A DNA stretch of 64,000 nt from NCBI GenBank assembly GCA_029256575.1, contig JAQSXR010000030.1, positions 1 to 64,000 of the forward strand, written 5' to 3'. A program made the translations under genes and the position numbers. Position 1 is the stretch's first letter, and each line of letters begins with the position of its first letter. The notes beneath the pieces are model-generated. The model searched no databases and was not told the origin of the DNA. It worked only from the letters and a program-made list of their open reading frames with translations. Positions 54,522-63,358 of this stretch are shown piece by piece. The DNA is from Clostridiales bacterium (GTDB lineage Bacteria; Bacillota; Clostridia; Lachnospirales; JAQSXR01).

Positions 54522-56342
54522 ATGATAAGAAATGATTTAAGAAACGTTGCAATAATAGCACATGTTGACCACGGTAAAACAACATTAGTTGATGAGCTAT
54601 TAAAGCAAGGCGGAGTTTACAGAGAACACCAAGTTGTTGAAGAAAGAGTAATGGATAATAATGCACTTGAAAAAGAACGTGGTATTACAATTCTTGCAAA
54701 GAATACAGCCGCACACTATAAGGGTGTTAAAATTAATATAATAGATACACCAGGACATGCAGACTTTGGTGGAGAAGTAGAACGTGTATTAAAGATGGTA
54801 AATGGAGTTGTATTACTTGTTGATGCAGCAGAAGGCCCAATGCCTCAAACACGTTTCGTTTTAGAAAAAGCTTTAGCATTAGGACATAAAATAATAATAG
54901 TAATAAATAAAGTTGACCGACCTGACGCACGTTTAAATGATGTTGGAGATGAAGTACTTGAACTTCTACTTGAACTTGATGCAACAGATGAACAGCTTGA
55001 TAGCCCAATCGTATATTGCTCAGGTAGAGCAGGAACTGCTTCCCTACATCCAAATCAAGAAGGTACTGATTTATCTGTATTATTTGAAAAGATAATAGAG
55101 CATATACCAGCTCCAGAAGGTGATGAAGATGGAGAAATGCAATTCTTAGTTTCATCCATTGACTATAATGAATTTATCGGTAGAGTTGGTATCGGTAGAG
55201 TTGAACGTGGTTCCATTCGTAAAAATCAAGAAGTTATGATATGTGATTATCATAATATAAGAACACCTAAAAAAGGTAAATTAGTTAACTTATATCAAAT
55301 TGATGGTTTACAAAGAGTTGCTTGTGAAACAGCGGGTGTTGGTGATATTATCTGTTTTTCAGGTATTGAAGATATTACAATAGGAGATACCGTTACTTCA
55401 GTAACGAATCCAGAACCACTTCCATTTGTAAAGATCGGTGAACCAACAGTTGAAATGACATTTGCAGTAAATGATAGTCCATTTGCCGGAAGAGAAGGAA
55501 AATTTGTTACTTCACGTCAATTGAAGGATCGTTTATATAAAGAATTATTAAAGGACGTTTCATTAAGAGTTAATGAAGGTGATACAACGGATAGCTTTAG
55601 AGTATCAGGACGTGGAGAAATGCATCTTTCAATATTAATTGAAACAATGAGAAGAGAAGGTTTTGAGCTTAGTGCAAGTACACCAAAAGTTCTTATGAAG
55701 GTTATTGATGGTAAGAATTGTGAACCAATTGAAAAAATCTTAATTGATGTTCCAGAAGAAAGTGTTGGAGCAGTTGTAGAGAAATTAGGAGCTAGAAAAG
55801 GTGAACTAATTCATATGTCCCCATCAGGACTTAGAATGAGAATCGTATATTTAATACCATCAAGAGGACTCTTTGGATATAGAAATGAATTCTTAACAGA
55901 TACTCGTGGTGAAGGTATTTTAAATACAATATTTGATAGTTATCAACCATATAAAGGTGATATAACAATTAGACGTACAGGATCTCTTGTAGCATTTGAA
56001 ACTGGAGAAGCGGTATCTTACGGATTATATAATGCTCAAGAAAGAGGAAACCTCTTTATTGGACCAGGAACACCAGTTTACGAAGGTATGGTAGTTGGAG
56101 TTTCACCTAAACTTGAAGATATTAATGTTAATGTATGTAAGAGAAAACAAGCAACAAATATGCGTGCATCAGGTAGTGATGATTCATTAAGATTAGTTCC
56201 ATTTAACAAGATGAGTCTTGAAGAATCATTAGAATTCTTAAGTGAAGATGAATTACTTGAAGTTACACCAAAGAGCTTACGTATAAGAAAAAGAATACTA
56301 GACAATGGTTCTAGAGGTAAATCAAATAAAGGTAAAAAATAA
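54522..56342 (+). CDS. typA: Ribosome-associated GTPase TypA/BipA (606 aa)
   Basis: The G-domain has G1 AHVDHGKTT (residues 13-21), ERGITI in switch [13 protein letters not shown] (G3) and NKVD (G4). EF-G-like domains II, III and V follow, then the TypA-specific C-terminal domain (residues about 480-595). TypA binds the 70S ribosome and helps subunit assembly and stress adaptation. AAGGAG lies ten bases before the ATG. Monocistronic with its own promoter and terminator. Confidence 0.96.
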   Translation: MIRNDLRNVAIIAHVDHGKTTLVDELLKQGGVYREHQVVEERVMDNNALEKERGITILAKNTAAHYKGVKINIIDTPGHADFGGEVERVLKMVNGVVLLVDAAEGPMPQTRFVLEKALALGHKIIIVINKVDRPDARLNDVGDEVLELLLELDATDEQLDSPIVYCSGRAGTASLHPNQEGTDLSVLFEKIIEHIPAPEGDEDGEMQFLVSSIDYNEFIGRVGIGRVERGSIRKNQEVMICDYHNIRTPKKGKLVNLYQIDGLQRVACETAGVGDIICFSGIEDITIGDTVTSVTNPEPLPFVKIGEPTVEMTFAVNDSPFAGREGKFVTSRQLKDRLYKELLKDVSLRVNEGDTTDSFRVSGRGEMHLSILIETMRREGFELSASTPKVLMKVIDGKNCEPIEKILIDVPEESVGAVVEKLGARKGELIHMSPSGLRMRIVYLIPSRGLFGYRNEFLTDTRGEGILNTIFDSYQPYKGDITIRRTGSLVAFETGEAVSYGLYNAQERGNLFIGPGTPVYEGMVVGVSPKLEDINVNVCKRKQATNMRASGSDDSLRLVPFNKMSLEESLEFLSEDELLEVTPKSLRIRKRILDNGSRGKSNKGKK

Positions 56343-56367
56343 AACTTTATAATATATATAAATGAGG

Positions 56368-56395
56368 GAGCTTGATTTCTTATCAAGCTCTTTTG
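56368..56395 (+). terminator. typA terminator
   Basis: GAGCTTGAT pairs with ATCAAGCTC around a 5-base loop and is followed by TTTT, 25 bases past the stop codon. Confidence 0.9.
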
Positions 56396-56476
56396 TCATG
56401 AAAAAATAAATTCGTATTGTCTATTTTGTATAGGGGTTAATGTGTGATATTTTTTTCTTAAAATTTAAAAAAGGTA

Positions 56477-56525
56477 TTGACAGGTGTGTATGTGGAGCAT
56501 ATACTGTATATAGACACGATACACA
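56477..56525 (+). promoter_or_regulatory. Promoter and candidate YtrA-type operator
   Basis: TTGACA at 56477-56482 and TATACT at 56500-56505 have a 17-base spacer. The arms TGTGTAT (56485-56491) and ATACACA (56519-56525) flank the -10 box as an inverted repeat, and ATACTGTAT sits at the centre. Such GTGTA/TACAC dyads are typical operators for YtrA-type GntR repressors, one of which is encoded in this operon. Confidence 0.65.
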
Positions 56526-56547
56526 GTCAAGAAAAGGAGTTTAATTT

Positions 56548-57177
56548 ATGAAGTATTTATTGAATGTAAATGGATTGAGTAAGCAATATGATAATTTTAA
56601 ACTTGATAATGTAAGTTTTGATTTACAACCCGGTTATATTATGGGGCTAATTGGAGCAAATGGCGCTGGTAAATCCACAATTATTAATTCCATTCTAAAT
56701 ATTGTGGTTAAGTCATCAGGCATTGTTAGAGTTTGTGGATATGATCTCGACGTAGATGAAGATATGGCAAAAGATCAAATCGGATATGTAATTGATAATG
56801 GGTTCTTTACAGGAATGAGAAAAGCAAAATACTATGTAAATCTCTATAGGAAGACTTATTCGAACTGGGATGAAGTAAAATTCTTGAAATATATAGATGA
56901 ATTTAAGTTAGATATTAAGAAAACAATGAGAACTTTATCAACAGGTGAAAAGATAAAATTACAATTAGCGGTTGCGTTATCACACAATGCTAAATTATTA
57001 ATACTAGACGAACCATCAGCTAGTCTTGACCCTGTTTTTAGAAAAGAGTTACTAGATATACTAGCAAACGTAATTAAAGATGGAGATAAAAGTGTTCTTA
57101 TTTCAACCCATGTAACAAGTGATTTAGACACAATTGCAGATTACATTACTTATGTTGAAGATGGGAGAAAATCTTGA
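56548..57177 (+). CDS. ABC transporter ATPase, C-terminally truncated (209 aa)
   Basis: Walker A is GANGAGKST, the signature LSTGEKIKLQ and Walker B LLILDEPSASLDP, all intact. The frame ends after ITYVEDGRKS, about 80 residues earlier than the related ATPase at 58350. Between 57165 and 57258 another frame reads ENLDKLSNKELF...IPTIEDIMYHLY, the expected ATPase C-terminus (compare IPKLEDIM in the sister gene). An out-of-frame deletion is therefore likely. The nucleotide-binding core may still fold; the regulatory tail is lost. First gene of a GntR-regulated ABC operon. GGAG precedes the ATG. Confidence 0.75.
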   Translation: MKYLLNVNGLSKQYDNFKLDNVSFDLQPGYIMGLIGANGAGKSTIINSILNIVVKSSGIVRVCGYDLDVDEDMAKDQIGYVIDNGFFTGMRKAKYYVNLYRKTYSNWDEVKFLKYIDEFKLDIKKTMRTLSTGEKIKLQLAVALSHNAKLLILDEPSASLDPVFRKELLDILANVIKDGDKSVLISTHVTSDLDTIADYITYVEDGRKS

Positions 57178-57268
57178 TAAACTTAGTAATAAAGAATTGT
57201 TTGCTACAGAAATCCCAACGATAGAAGATATTATGTATCATTTATACCTTGAAAAGGAGGCTATCTAA

Positions 57269-57967
57269 ATGAAGAAAAAGTTGCGTGTAATAGACTTTGT
57301 TAATAAAGTATTTTTTGTAATTGCATTAGTGATATTTGTCTTTTTTGCAGTAACATTTATAGTGGACGATGAGCAGATACCCTATTATATTGGTAGTCTA
57401 TTTTCTTTCTTTACTTTAATGATATATCCCTTTGGAAGAGACATTTCTCTTTTGCCCGTTAAGCGAGAGGAAGCTTATAAGAAATCATTAAAAGCAGTTA
57501 AGATAGTATTATCAATTTTCTTACTTGTTTTTTTAATAGTTATGTTAATAACAAAATTAATAGTTAAGATAGACACAAGTTATTTTAATTTAATTTTTTC
57601 AGTAGAAGTAATCTTCTTTATGATGATGTTTGGTATGTATACTTCACATTTATTTAGAAAAAAATTATCGGATAATAAAGTGATATCTTTTTTTATATGG
57701 TTAATAGTAACCATTGTATATTTAGCTATATTCGCTGGGTTCCTATTATTAACAGGAGCATGTTTTAAAAATTATATTAAAATAAACCTTTTAGTTGCAA
57801 CATTGGGTACTATTTGCTCTGTTTTACTTTTCATTTTTGTAGATAAATTTCGTTATAAGGTTAATATTAAAATAATTAAAAGTTATGATTTCGTGGCAGG
57901 AGATGCTGCAACAGCTATAGATTTTGCGAAACAGCATAAAAAATTAAATACGACGAAGGGAGAATAG
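57269..57967 (+). CDS. Membrane protein, probable ABC-2-type permease (232 aa)
   Basis: AAAGGAGG precedes the ATG at 57269. Six hydrophobic segments (residues about 12-32, 38-52, 70-92, 100-122, 135-160, 165-185) follow a basic start, and the C-terminus is soluble. No ATP-binding or catalytic motif. Position between the ATPase and the GntR gene suggests it is the membrane partner of the truncated ATPase. Family not recognised with certainty. Confidence 0.65.
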   Translation: MKKKLRVIDFVNKVFFVIALVIFVFFAVTFIVDDEQIPYYIGSLFSFFTLMIYPFGRDISLLPVKREEAYKKSLKAVKIVLSIFLLVFLIVMLITKLIVKIDTSYFNLIFSVEVIFFMMMFGMYTSHLFRKKLSDNKVISFFIWLIVTIVYLAIFAGFLLLTGACFKNYIKINLLVATLGTICSVLLFIFVDKFRYKVNIKIIKSYDFVAGDAATAIDFAKQHKKLNTTKGE

Positions 57968-57969
57968 CA

Positions 57970-58350
57970 ATGGATGTAGTTATAATAAACAATAGCCAAG
58001 TTCCAATATATGAGCAGATCATTAATCAAATAAAACTTCAAATTATAGAGGGGAAAATGCATGTAAATTCTCAATTACCTTCCATTAGACAATTGGCGAA
58101 AGATTTGCAAATTAGTGTTATCACGACGAAAAGGGCTTATGAAGAGCTTGAACGTGAAGGAATGATATATTCAATGATAGGAAAAGGATTTTATGTGTCA
58201 GACCAAAATGTTGAGATTTTAAAAGAAAGACAAATTCAATTAATCGAAAAAGCAATGATAGATATAATAAGAGAATGTAAGAAAGCTGGATTAACGGTTG
58301 ACAAAGCAGTTGATATGTTAGAGATTCTCTATGAGGGGGAGAACGTATAA
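57970..58350 (+). CDS. GntR-family repressor, YtrA subfamily (126 aa)
   Basis: The winged helix is at residues about 10-75 (PIYEQIINQIKLQIIEGKMH, LPSIRQLAKDLQISVITTKRAYEELEREGMIYS as key blocks). Only about 45 residues follow, with no large effector domain, which defines the short YtrA type. These regulators usually control the ABC genes they are encoded with, often in response to cell-wall antibiotics. The gene lies two bases after the upstream one and overlaps the downstream ATPase by one base (TAATG). Confidence 0.9.
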   Translation: MDVVIINNSQVPIYEQIINQIKLQIIEGKMHVNSQLPSIRQLAKDLQISVITTKRAYEELEREGMIYSMIGKGFYVSDQNVEILKERQIQLIEKAMIDIIRECKKAGLTVDKAVDMLEILYEGENV

Positions 58351-59231
58351 TGAAGATGCTTGAGGTTAATAATCTTTGTAAAAAATATAAAAAATTTGCA
58401 TTGAAAGATATAAATTTCTCGATAGAAGAAGGATATGTTATGGGCCTTATAGGGAAAAATGGAGCAGGAAAAACCACATTAATTAAAACAATCATGAATC
58501 AAATTCTTAAAACTTCTGGCGAAGTAATTGTTAATGGTTGGGACAATGTAACATATGAAAAAAAAGTAAAAGATATGATAGGGTTTGTATTGGTAGACTT
58601 TCCTTACCTTTCTGGAACGACTTTACTTAATAATGGACTATTATTAGGAAGTTATTATTCAGAGTGGAATCAAGAAGTTTTCATTGAATACCTTCAAAGA
58701 TTCAAATTAAACCCAGAAAAGAATTATGCAGAGTTGTCAAAGGGTATGAAAACTAAATTTCAACTTGCTTTTGCCTTGGCCCATAATCCCAAACTTTTAG
58801 TTCTAGATGAACCGACAGCAGGACTTGACCCTATATTTAGAAGAGAATTTATAGACATTTTATGCGACCTAATTAGAGATGAAAAAAAGAGTATATTGTT
58901 CTCTACACATATAACAAGTGATTTAGACAAAATAGCTGACTATATTACATTTATTGATAAAGGAGAAATTATTTTTTCAGACTCAAAAGAAAATATTCAA
59001 GATAAATATCATATTGTGAAAGGACCAATTTCTTCATTTCATCAGATTAGTAACATGAATTATGTAGGACTCAAAAAGAATGAAACTTATTTTGAAGCTC
59101 TTATTTTAGATGCAAATACGCTAAAGGAAGATGATATACTTGGACTAAATATGATTATTCCAAAATTAGAAGATATAATGTTGTTTATGTGTAATGATAA
59201 TATAAATGGGGGAGTGTCAAACAATGCTTAG
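58350..59231 (+). CDS. ABC transporter ATPase, YtrB-like (293 aa)
   Basis: Walker A is GKNGAGKTT, the signature LSKGMKTKFQ, Walker B LLVLDEPTAGLDP, and the switch His in FSTHITSD. The C-terminal extension (residues about 210-293) is complete, unlike in the ATPase at 56548. The start overlaps the repressor stop by one base and the stop overlaps the permease start by eight bases. Exporter or bacitracin/vancomycin-type resistance ATPase inferred from the YtrA context. Confidence 0.9.
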   Translation: MKMLEVNNLCKKYKKFALKDINFSIEEGYVMGLIGKNGAGKTTLIKTIMNQILKTSGEVIVNGWDNVTYEKKVKDMIGFVLVDFPYLSGTTLLNNGLLLGSYYSEWNQEVFIEYLQRFKLNPEKNYAELSKGMKTKFQLAFALAHNPKLLVLDEPTAGLDPIFRREFIDILCDLIRDEKKSILFSTHITSDLDKIADYITFIDKGEIIFSDSKENIQDKYHIVKGPISSFHQISNMNYVGLKKNETYFEALILDANTLKEDDILGLNMIIPKLEDIMLFMCNDNINGGVSNNA

Positions 59232-59862
59232 ACTATTGAAATTTGAGATTAATGAACTTTCACAAAGGAAAGGTATATTAAGAATATGTTTATCAAGTCA
59301 GATAATGCTAATAATTCTTATACTAACACTTCCAAAAGAGGTATTATTAACTGTTACCATGGCATTTAGTTCTATCACGAGTATGTTTATTATGTATGCG
59401 CTTGATGTAACGAAATCCTTTAGTAACACTCCAGGAACAGATAAAAGAAAATTACTAATATCCTTCCCAGTTACAAGAAGAGAATATGCGTTTCGATCGA
59501 TAGTTCTATATACTGCCTATATAGGAGCACAAGTAGTAGTTGTTGTAATACCAGCATTAATTGCAGCCATAAAAACACCAGGCATATTAGTCGTAATTCC
59601 TGTATTAGCATTAGGTATTATAATATCTTTAGGTGCAATTGTCGGTGCTATGTTTATATTTTCTTTTGTTACAGGGACGAGTGTTAAGTCTGCCGTATTG
59701 TCAATAATTGCAATCATGCCACTGTTCATATATGTAGGGTATTTAATTGGTTATTCTTCAGTTGATGGGAAATTACCAAGCATTTGGATCTGTTTAATTG
59801 CATTGTTAGTATATGTGCTAGGAGTTTTTGTTGAGTTGGTTGTGACTCCAAGAATCGATTAA
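59224..59862 (+). CDS. ABC-2-type permease (212 aa)
   Basis: GGGGGAG lies nine bases before the ATG at 59224. Six membrane helices fill residues about 20-210. The segment TDKRKLLISFPVTRREYAFRS is the cytoplasmic coupling region common to small ABC-2 permeases of this class. Overlap with the ATPase stop codon indicates coupling. The operon ends here; no strong terminator is visible. Confidence 0.8.
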   Translation: MLRLLKFEINELSQRKGILRICLSSQIMLIILILTLPKEVLLTVTMAFSSITSMFIMYALDVTKSFSNTPGTDKRKLLISFPVTRREYAFRSIVLYTAYIGAQVVVVVIPALIAAIKTPGILVVIPVLALGIIISLGAIVGAMFIFSFVTGTSVKSAVLSIIAIMPLFIYVGYLIGYSSVDGKLPSIWICLIALLVYVLGVFVELVVTPRID

Positions 59863-59923
59863 TAGGAGTAATGAAATGAATAGAGTACAATATTATAGGT
59901 TTGGTGAAAATATTGGAATGGTG

Positions 59924-59951
59924 TTGAAAAAGATTACTATAATGGTATAAT
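59924..59951 (+). promoter_or_regulatory. Promoter of the LTA-synthase-like gene
   Basis: TTGAAA at 59924-59929 and TATAAT at 59946-59951 are spaced by 16 bases. Confidence 0.6.
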
Positions 59952-60019
59952 TGTTAGGTATATGTTTCGTATATATATAAATAACGGTTACTCATCATAC
60001 AATAAAAAGGAGCAAGGCA

Positions 60020-62086
60020 ATGATCGACACTAAAACCTATGATTTTAAAAGATATGCCTTTATTTTATTTTTTCCTATATCAATCTTGTATATGGAAATA
60101 ATTTTTAAAGTTGCAATATATAAAACAATATTTAACATAGGATTGTTATATATGATTGCATTTACAATTCCATTAAGTTTAATTTTATATGTTTTTGCAA
60201 CCGCTTATAGTTTGAAAGTAAATAAAAATATAGCAATTTTATTATCATCCCTTGTGACGATAATTTACATATCGCAATTAGTATACCAACGAATTTTCTA
60301 TACCTATTACTCATTATATTCAGTTGGTGGGGCTGGGCAAGTATTTCAATTTTGGAGAGAGGTACTTTTAACAATTAAGAACAATGTATTTATGATTTTG
60401 TTATTTCTAATACCACTAATGATACTTATTATTTGTGGGAATAGATTTGTACCAGTAAATAAAACCAAATTAGAATATAAAGTTGTTTTTGCAGGGATTG
60501 CGGTAATGTTACAATTTATTGTAGTAGGAGTTGTACATATAGATAATACAGGTGATTTGAGTAGCAACTACTTATATAATGAGACTTTTATGCCAGACGT
60601 TGCAGTCAATAGATTTGGATTAGTAACCTCTATGAAATTGGATCTTAAAAATTTGTTGTTTGGAATAGATACCCCTGCTTTTTCTGAAGATTTTTTGGAT
60701 GATTTTGATGATAATGATTCTTATATTAGAGAATATCCAAGGTATTTCTCAAAAGAAGAATTAGGATTTCCAGTTTATTTGGATAAAACAATTCTTAATC
60801 TACCTGCATATTTTCCACCAAATATAGATGTAACTGGTAGAGAAAATGTTGTAAGCTATAATGCAATGGACATTGACTTTGAAAGTTTGTCAACGAGTGA
60901 AAAAGATGAGAATGTCTCAATCATGCACAAGTATTTCAATAGTATAGAACCTACAAATAAGAATAAATATACAGGAAGATTTAAAGGAAAGAATTTAATA
61001 ATGATCACAGCAGAGGGCTTTTCGACATGGGCAATTGATCCCGTGCTAACGCCAACGTTATATAAAATGGTTCAAGAAGGATTTAACTTTACTAATTTTT
61101 ACACACCTATTTGGGGGGTAAGTACTTCTGATGGTGAATACGTAACTTGTACAGGGCTTATACCCAAGTCTGGAGTGTGGAGTTTTTATCGCTCGGGATC
61201 AAATTTAATGCCATTCACAATGGGAAATCAGTTTTCTAAACTTGGATATGGAACACGAGCATATCATAACCATTCCTATACATATTATAGTAGAGATGTT
61301 TCCCACCCGAATATGGGGTATACGTATAAGGGTGTTGGTAATGGATTAGAGATTAAAGAATCTTGGCCGGAATCAGATTTAGAGATGATAAATGTAACAA
61401 TGCCAGAGTTTATAAATGAACAACCATTTCATACCTATTACATGACAGTAAGTGGGCATCTACAATATAACTTTGGTGGGAACGCAATGGCTGCGAAGAA
61501 TAAAGAATTGGTTAAAGATTTACCTTATTCAGAAGCGGTTAAAGCATATATTGCATGTAATATAGAATTAGATAAAGCAATGGAAGCCTTACTGGCAGAG
61601 CTCGAGGCAGAAGGAATTGCCGAAAATACAGTAATATCTATAAGTCCAGACCACTATCCATATGGTTTAACAGTAGAAGAAATGTCAGAAAGAGCAGGCA
61701 GTGATGTAGAGACGAATTTTGAAATGTTTCATACGACATTTATTCTTTGGAATAAGGGAATGAAGCCAACTACAGTGGATAGACCATGTTCTAGTTTAGA
61801 TATTATGCCTACATTATCAAATCTATTTGGACTAGAATTTGATTCAAGATTATTTATGGGAAGAGATATATTCTCTGATTCAGATCCATTAGTAATTTTC
61901 TCAAACAGAAGCTGGATTACTGACAAGGGGAGATATAATTCAATTAAGAAAGAATTTACTCCGAATGATGGTGTAGTAGTTGATGAAGAGTATAGAAAAA
62001 AGATATCTAAGATTGTAAATGATAAATTCACATTTTCAACTATGATTTTAGACTATGATTATTATGAGAAAGTAATAGTAAAATAA
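60020..62086 (+). CDS. LTA synthase-family phosphoglycerol transferase (688 aa)
   Basis: Five N-terminal membrane helices (residues about 10-30, 38-62, 72-92, 120-142, 152-172) are followed by an extracellular sulfatase-fold domain from about 320. The Mn2+ site is partly visible: ITAEGF at the position of the usual xxEsh motif, the Thr nucleophile in GVSTSDGEY, VSGHLQY (His) and SPDHYPYG (Asp-His). Family enzymes transfer glycerol phosphate from phosphatidylglycerol to build lipoteichoic acid or related polymers. The ATG follows AAGGAGC. Exact polymer unknown. Confidence 0.87.
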   Translation: MIDTKTYDFKRYAFILFFPISILYMEIIFKVAIYKTIFNIGLLYMIAFTIPLSLILYVFATAYSLKVNKNIAILLSSLVTIIYISQLVYQRIFYTYYSLYSVGGAGQVFQFWREVLLTIKNNVFMILLFLIPLMILIICGNRFVPVNKTKLEYKVVFAGIAVMLQFIVVGVVHIDNTGDLSSNYLYNETFMPDVAVNRFGLVTSMKLDLKNLLFGIDTPAFSEDFLDDFDDNDSYIREYPRYFSKEELGFPVYLDKTILNLPAYFPPNIDVTGRENVVSYNAMDIDFESLSTSEKDENVSIMHKYFNSIEPTNKNKYTGRFKGKNLIMITAEGFSTWAIDPVLTPTLYKMVQEGFNFTNFYTPIWGVSTSDGEYVTCTGLIPKSGVWSFYRSGSNLMPFTMGNQFSKLGYGTRAYHNHSYTYYSRDVSHPNMGYTYKGVGNGLEIKESWPESDLEMINVTMPEFINEQPFHTYYMTVSGHLQYNFGGNAMAAKNKELVKDLPYSEAVKAYIACNIELDKAMEALLAELEAEGIAENTVISISPDHYPYGLTVEEMSERAGSDVETNFEMFHTTFILWNKGMKPTTVDRPCSSLDIMPTLSNLFGLEFDSRLFMGRDIFSDSDPLVIFSNRSWITDKGRYNSIKKEFTPNDGVVVDEEYRKKISKIVNDKFTFSTMILDYDYYEKVIVK

Positions 62087-62092
62087 ATTGCT

Positions 62093-62143
62093 GGAGTTAT
62101 GTGTACATCTTTAAATACTAAGATGTACGGATAACTCCTTTAT
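62093..62143 (+). terminator. Terminator of the LTA-synthase-like gene
   Basis: GGAGTTAT and ATAACTCC form an outer stem and GTACATCTT / AAGATGTAC an inner one, followed by TTTATTATTT. It lies seven bases after the stop codon. Confidence 0.75.
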
Positions 62144-62254
62144 TATTTGAGATAGATATTAATGTCAAATTAGTTCGTAATAAGGTATAATAAGGATATA
62201 ATAGTTCTGATCAAAAAGGCATTTGAGAAATTTATAACAGGAAGGTATGATAGT

Positions 62255-63304
62255 ATGAGAACATTAAAAATTAGTGAATTAAAGCAGGGGATGGTTTTAG
62301 CAGCACCAATCTTTGTAAAAGAAAAGTTGATGCTTAAAATTGGTACTAGATTGACTAAGGGTATGATACAAAATCTTATTGCAACAGGGTTAACGGAAGC
62401 TGATATAGCGGATCGATATACATTGTTAGTAAATCCCAAGGAGACACTGACACCTATACTTGATCGATATATGCAAATGGGGATTTTGAAAATGGCACCA
62501 GATGATATTGAAGCGAATAAATGTGATAAAATGGTTGAAGTTTCAAAGCGGGCAAGAAAAATTGCAAGTGAGATAGTAAGGATGGATGATGTACTAGACT
62601 TATGCGTTCAAATGCAGATAACGGATAATAAAAATATACTTTGCCATGGTATTAATACTTCTATTTTAGCAATGCTTGTAGCAGGGGCAATGGATTTATC
62701 GGAGAAAGAGATACGAGATATAGGGGTTGCTGGGTTGTTGCAAAATCTTGGGGTTTGCGAAATGCCTTTTTTAATTAATAAAAAAGATTTGAATAAGCAA
62801 GAAGAACTGCTTTGGAAAGAGCATAGTACATATGGCTATTATTTTGCACTTCAGAACAATATATCTCATGATATTGCAAATCTGATTTTATATCATCATG
62901 AACGCTATGATGGAACCGGATATCCAAAGCAGCTAAAAGCAAATGAAATACCATTAGGAGCAAGAATATTGAATTTATGTTGTGATTATGATAAGTTGGT
63001 AACAATAAAAGGTAGTGAGCCTTATTATGCAATTGAATATATATATGGCGGTAGCGGAAGTTATTATGATAAAGATGTTGTAAATGCATTTACTCAGAAT
63101 ATATCGGTATATCCATTAGGATCTTTAGTTAGACTTACAACAAAAGAAATTGGAGTTGTAGTTAATGTTCGAAAGAATCAAGGGCCAAGACCAATGGTTC
63201 AAGTTTATTATAATAGAGTAAATAAGCCACTTTCAGTACCGAAAGTAGTTGACTTAGCAGTAGAAAAGACTATATTTATCGAGGAAATAATCACATTAGT
63301 TTGA
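62255..63304 (+). CDS. HD-GYP-related protein with degenerate HD motif (349 aa)
   Basis: The N-terminal 60 residues (LKISELKQGMVLAAPIFVKE) match the DUF3391-type domain that precedes many HD-GYP domains. The HD-GYP part runs about 100-290. The GYP block is intact (HHERYDGTGYP, residues 214-224), but the HD pair expected in HDIGK is Gln163-Asn164 (LLQNLGV). Without those metal ligands the enzyme probably cannot hydrolyse c-di-GMP and may act as a receptor. AGGAAGG precedes the ATG. The fold looks complete and full length, so this is not a decayed gene. Confidence 0.85.
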   Translation: MRTLKISELKQGMVLAAPIFVKEKLMLKIGTRLTKGMIQNLIATGLTEADIADRYTLLVNPKETLTPILDRYMQMGILKMAPDDIEANKCDKMVEVSKRARKIASEIVRMDDVLDLCVQMQITDNKNILCHGINTSILAMLVAGAMDLSEKEIRDIGVAGLLQNLGVCEMPFLINKKDLNKQEELLWKEHSTYGYYFALQNNISHDIANLILYHHERYDGTGYPKQLKANEIPLGARILNLCCDYDKLVTIKGSEPYYAIEYIYGGSGSYYDKDVVNAFTQNISVYPLGSLVRLTTKEIGVVVNVRKNQGPRPMVQVYYNRVNKPLSVPKVVDLAVEKTIFIEEIITLV

Positions 63305-63358
63305 TAATAATAGTGGAATAAGAATATGATAAAAATATGTGGCAGGGGACTTATACGC

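Noticed and set aside
54733-55155. 140-codon Leu/His-rich minus-strand frame in typA
   Set aside because: Shadow of a highly conserved GTPase gene; composition is typical of antisense translation.
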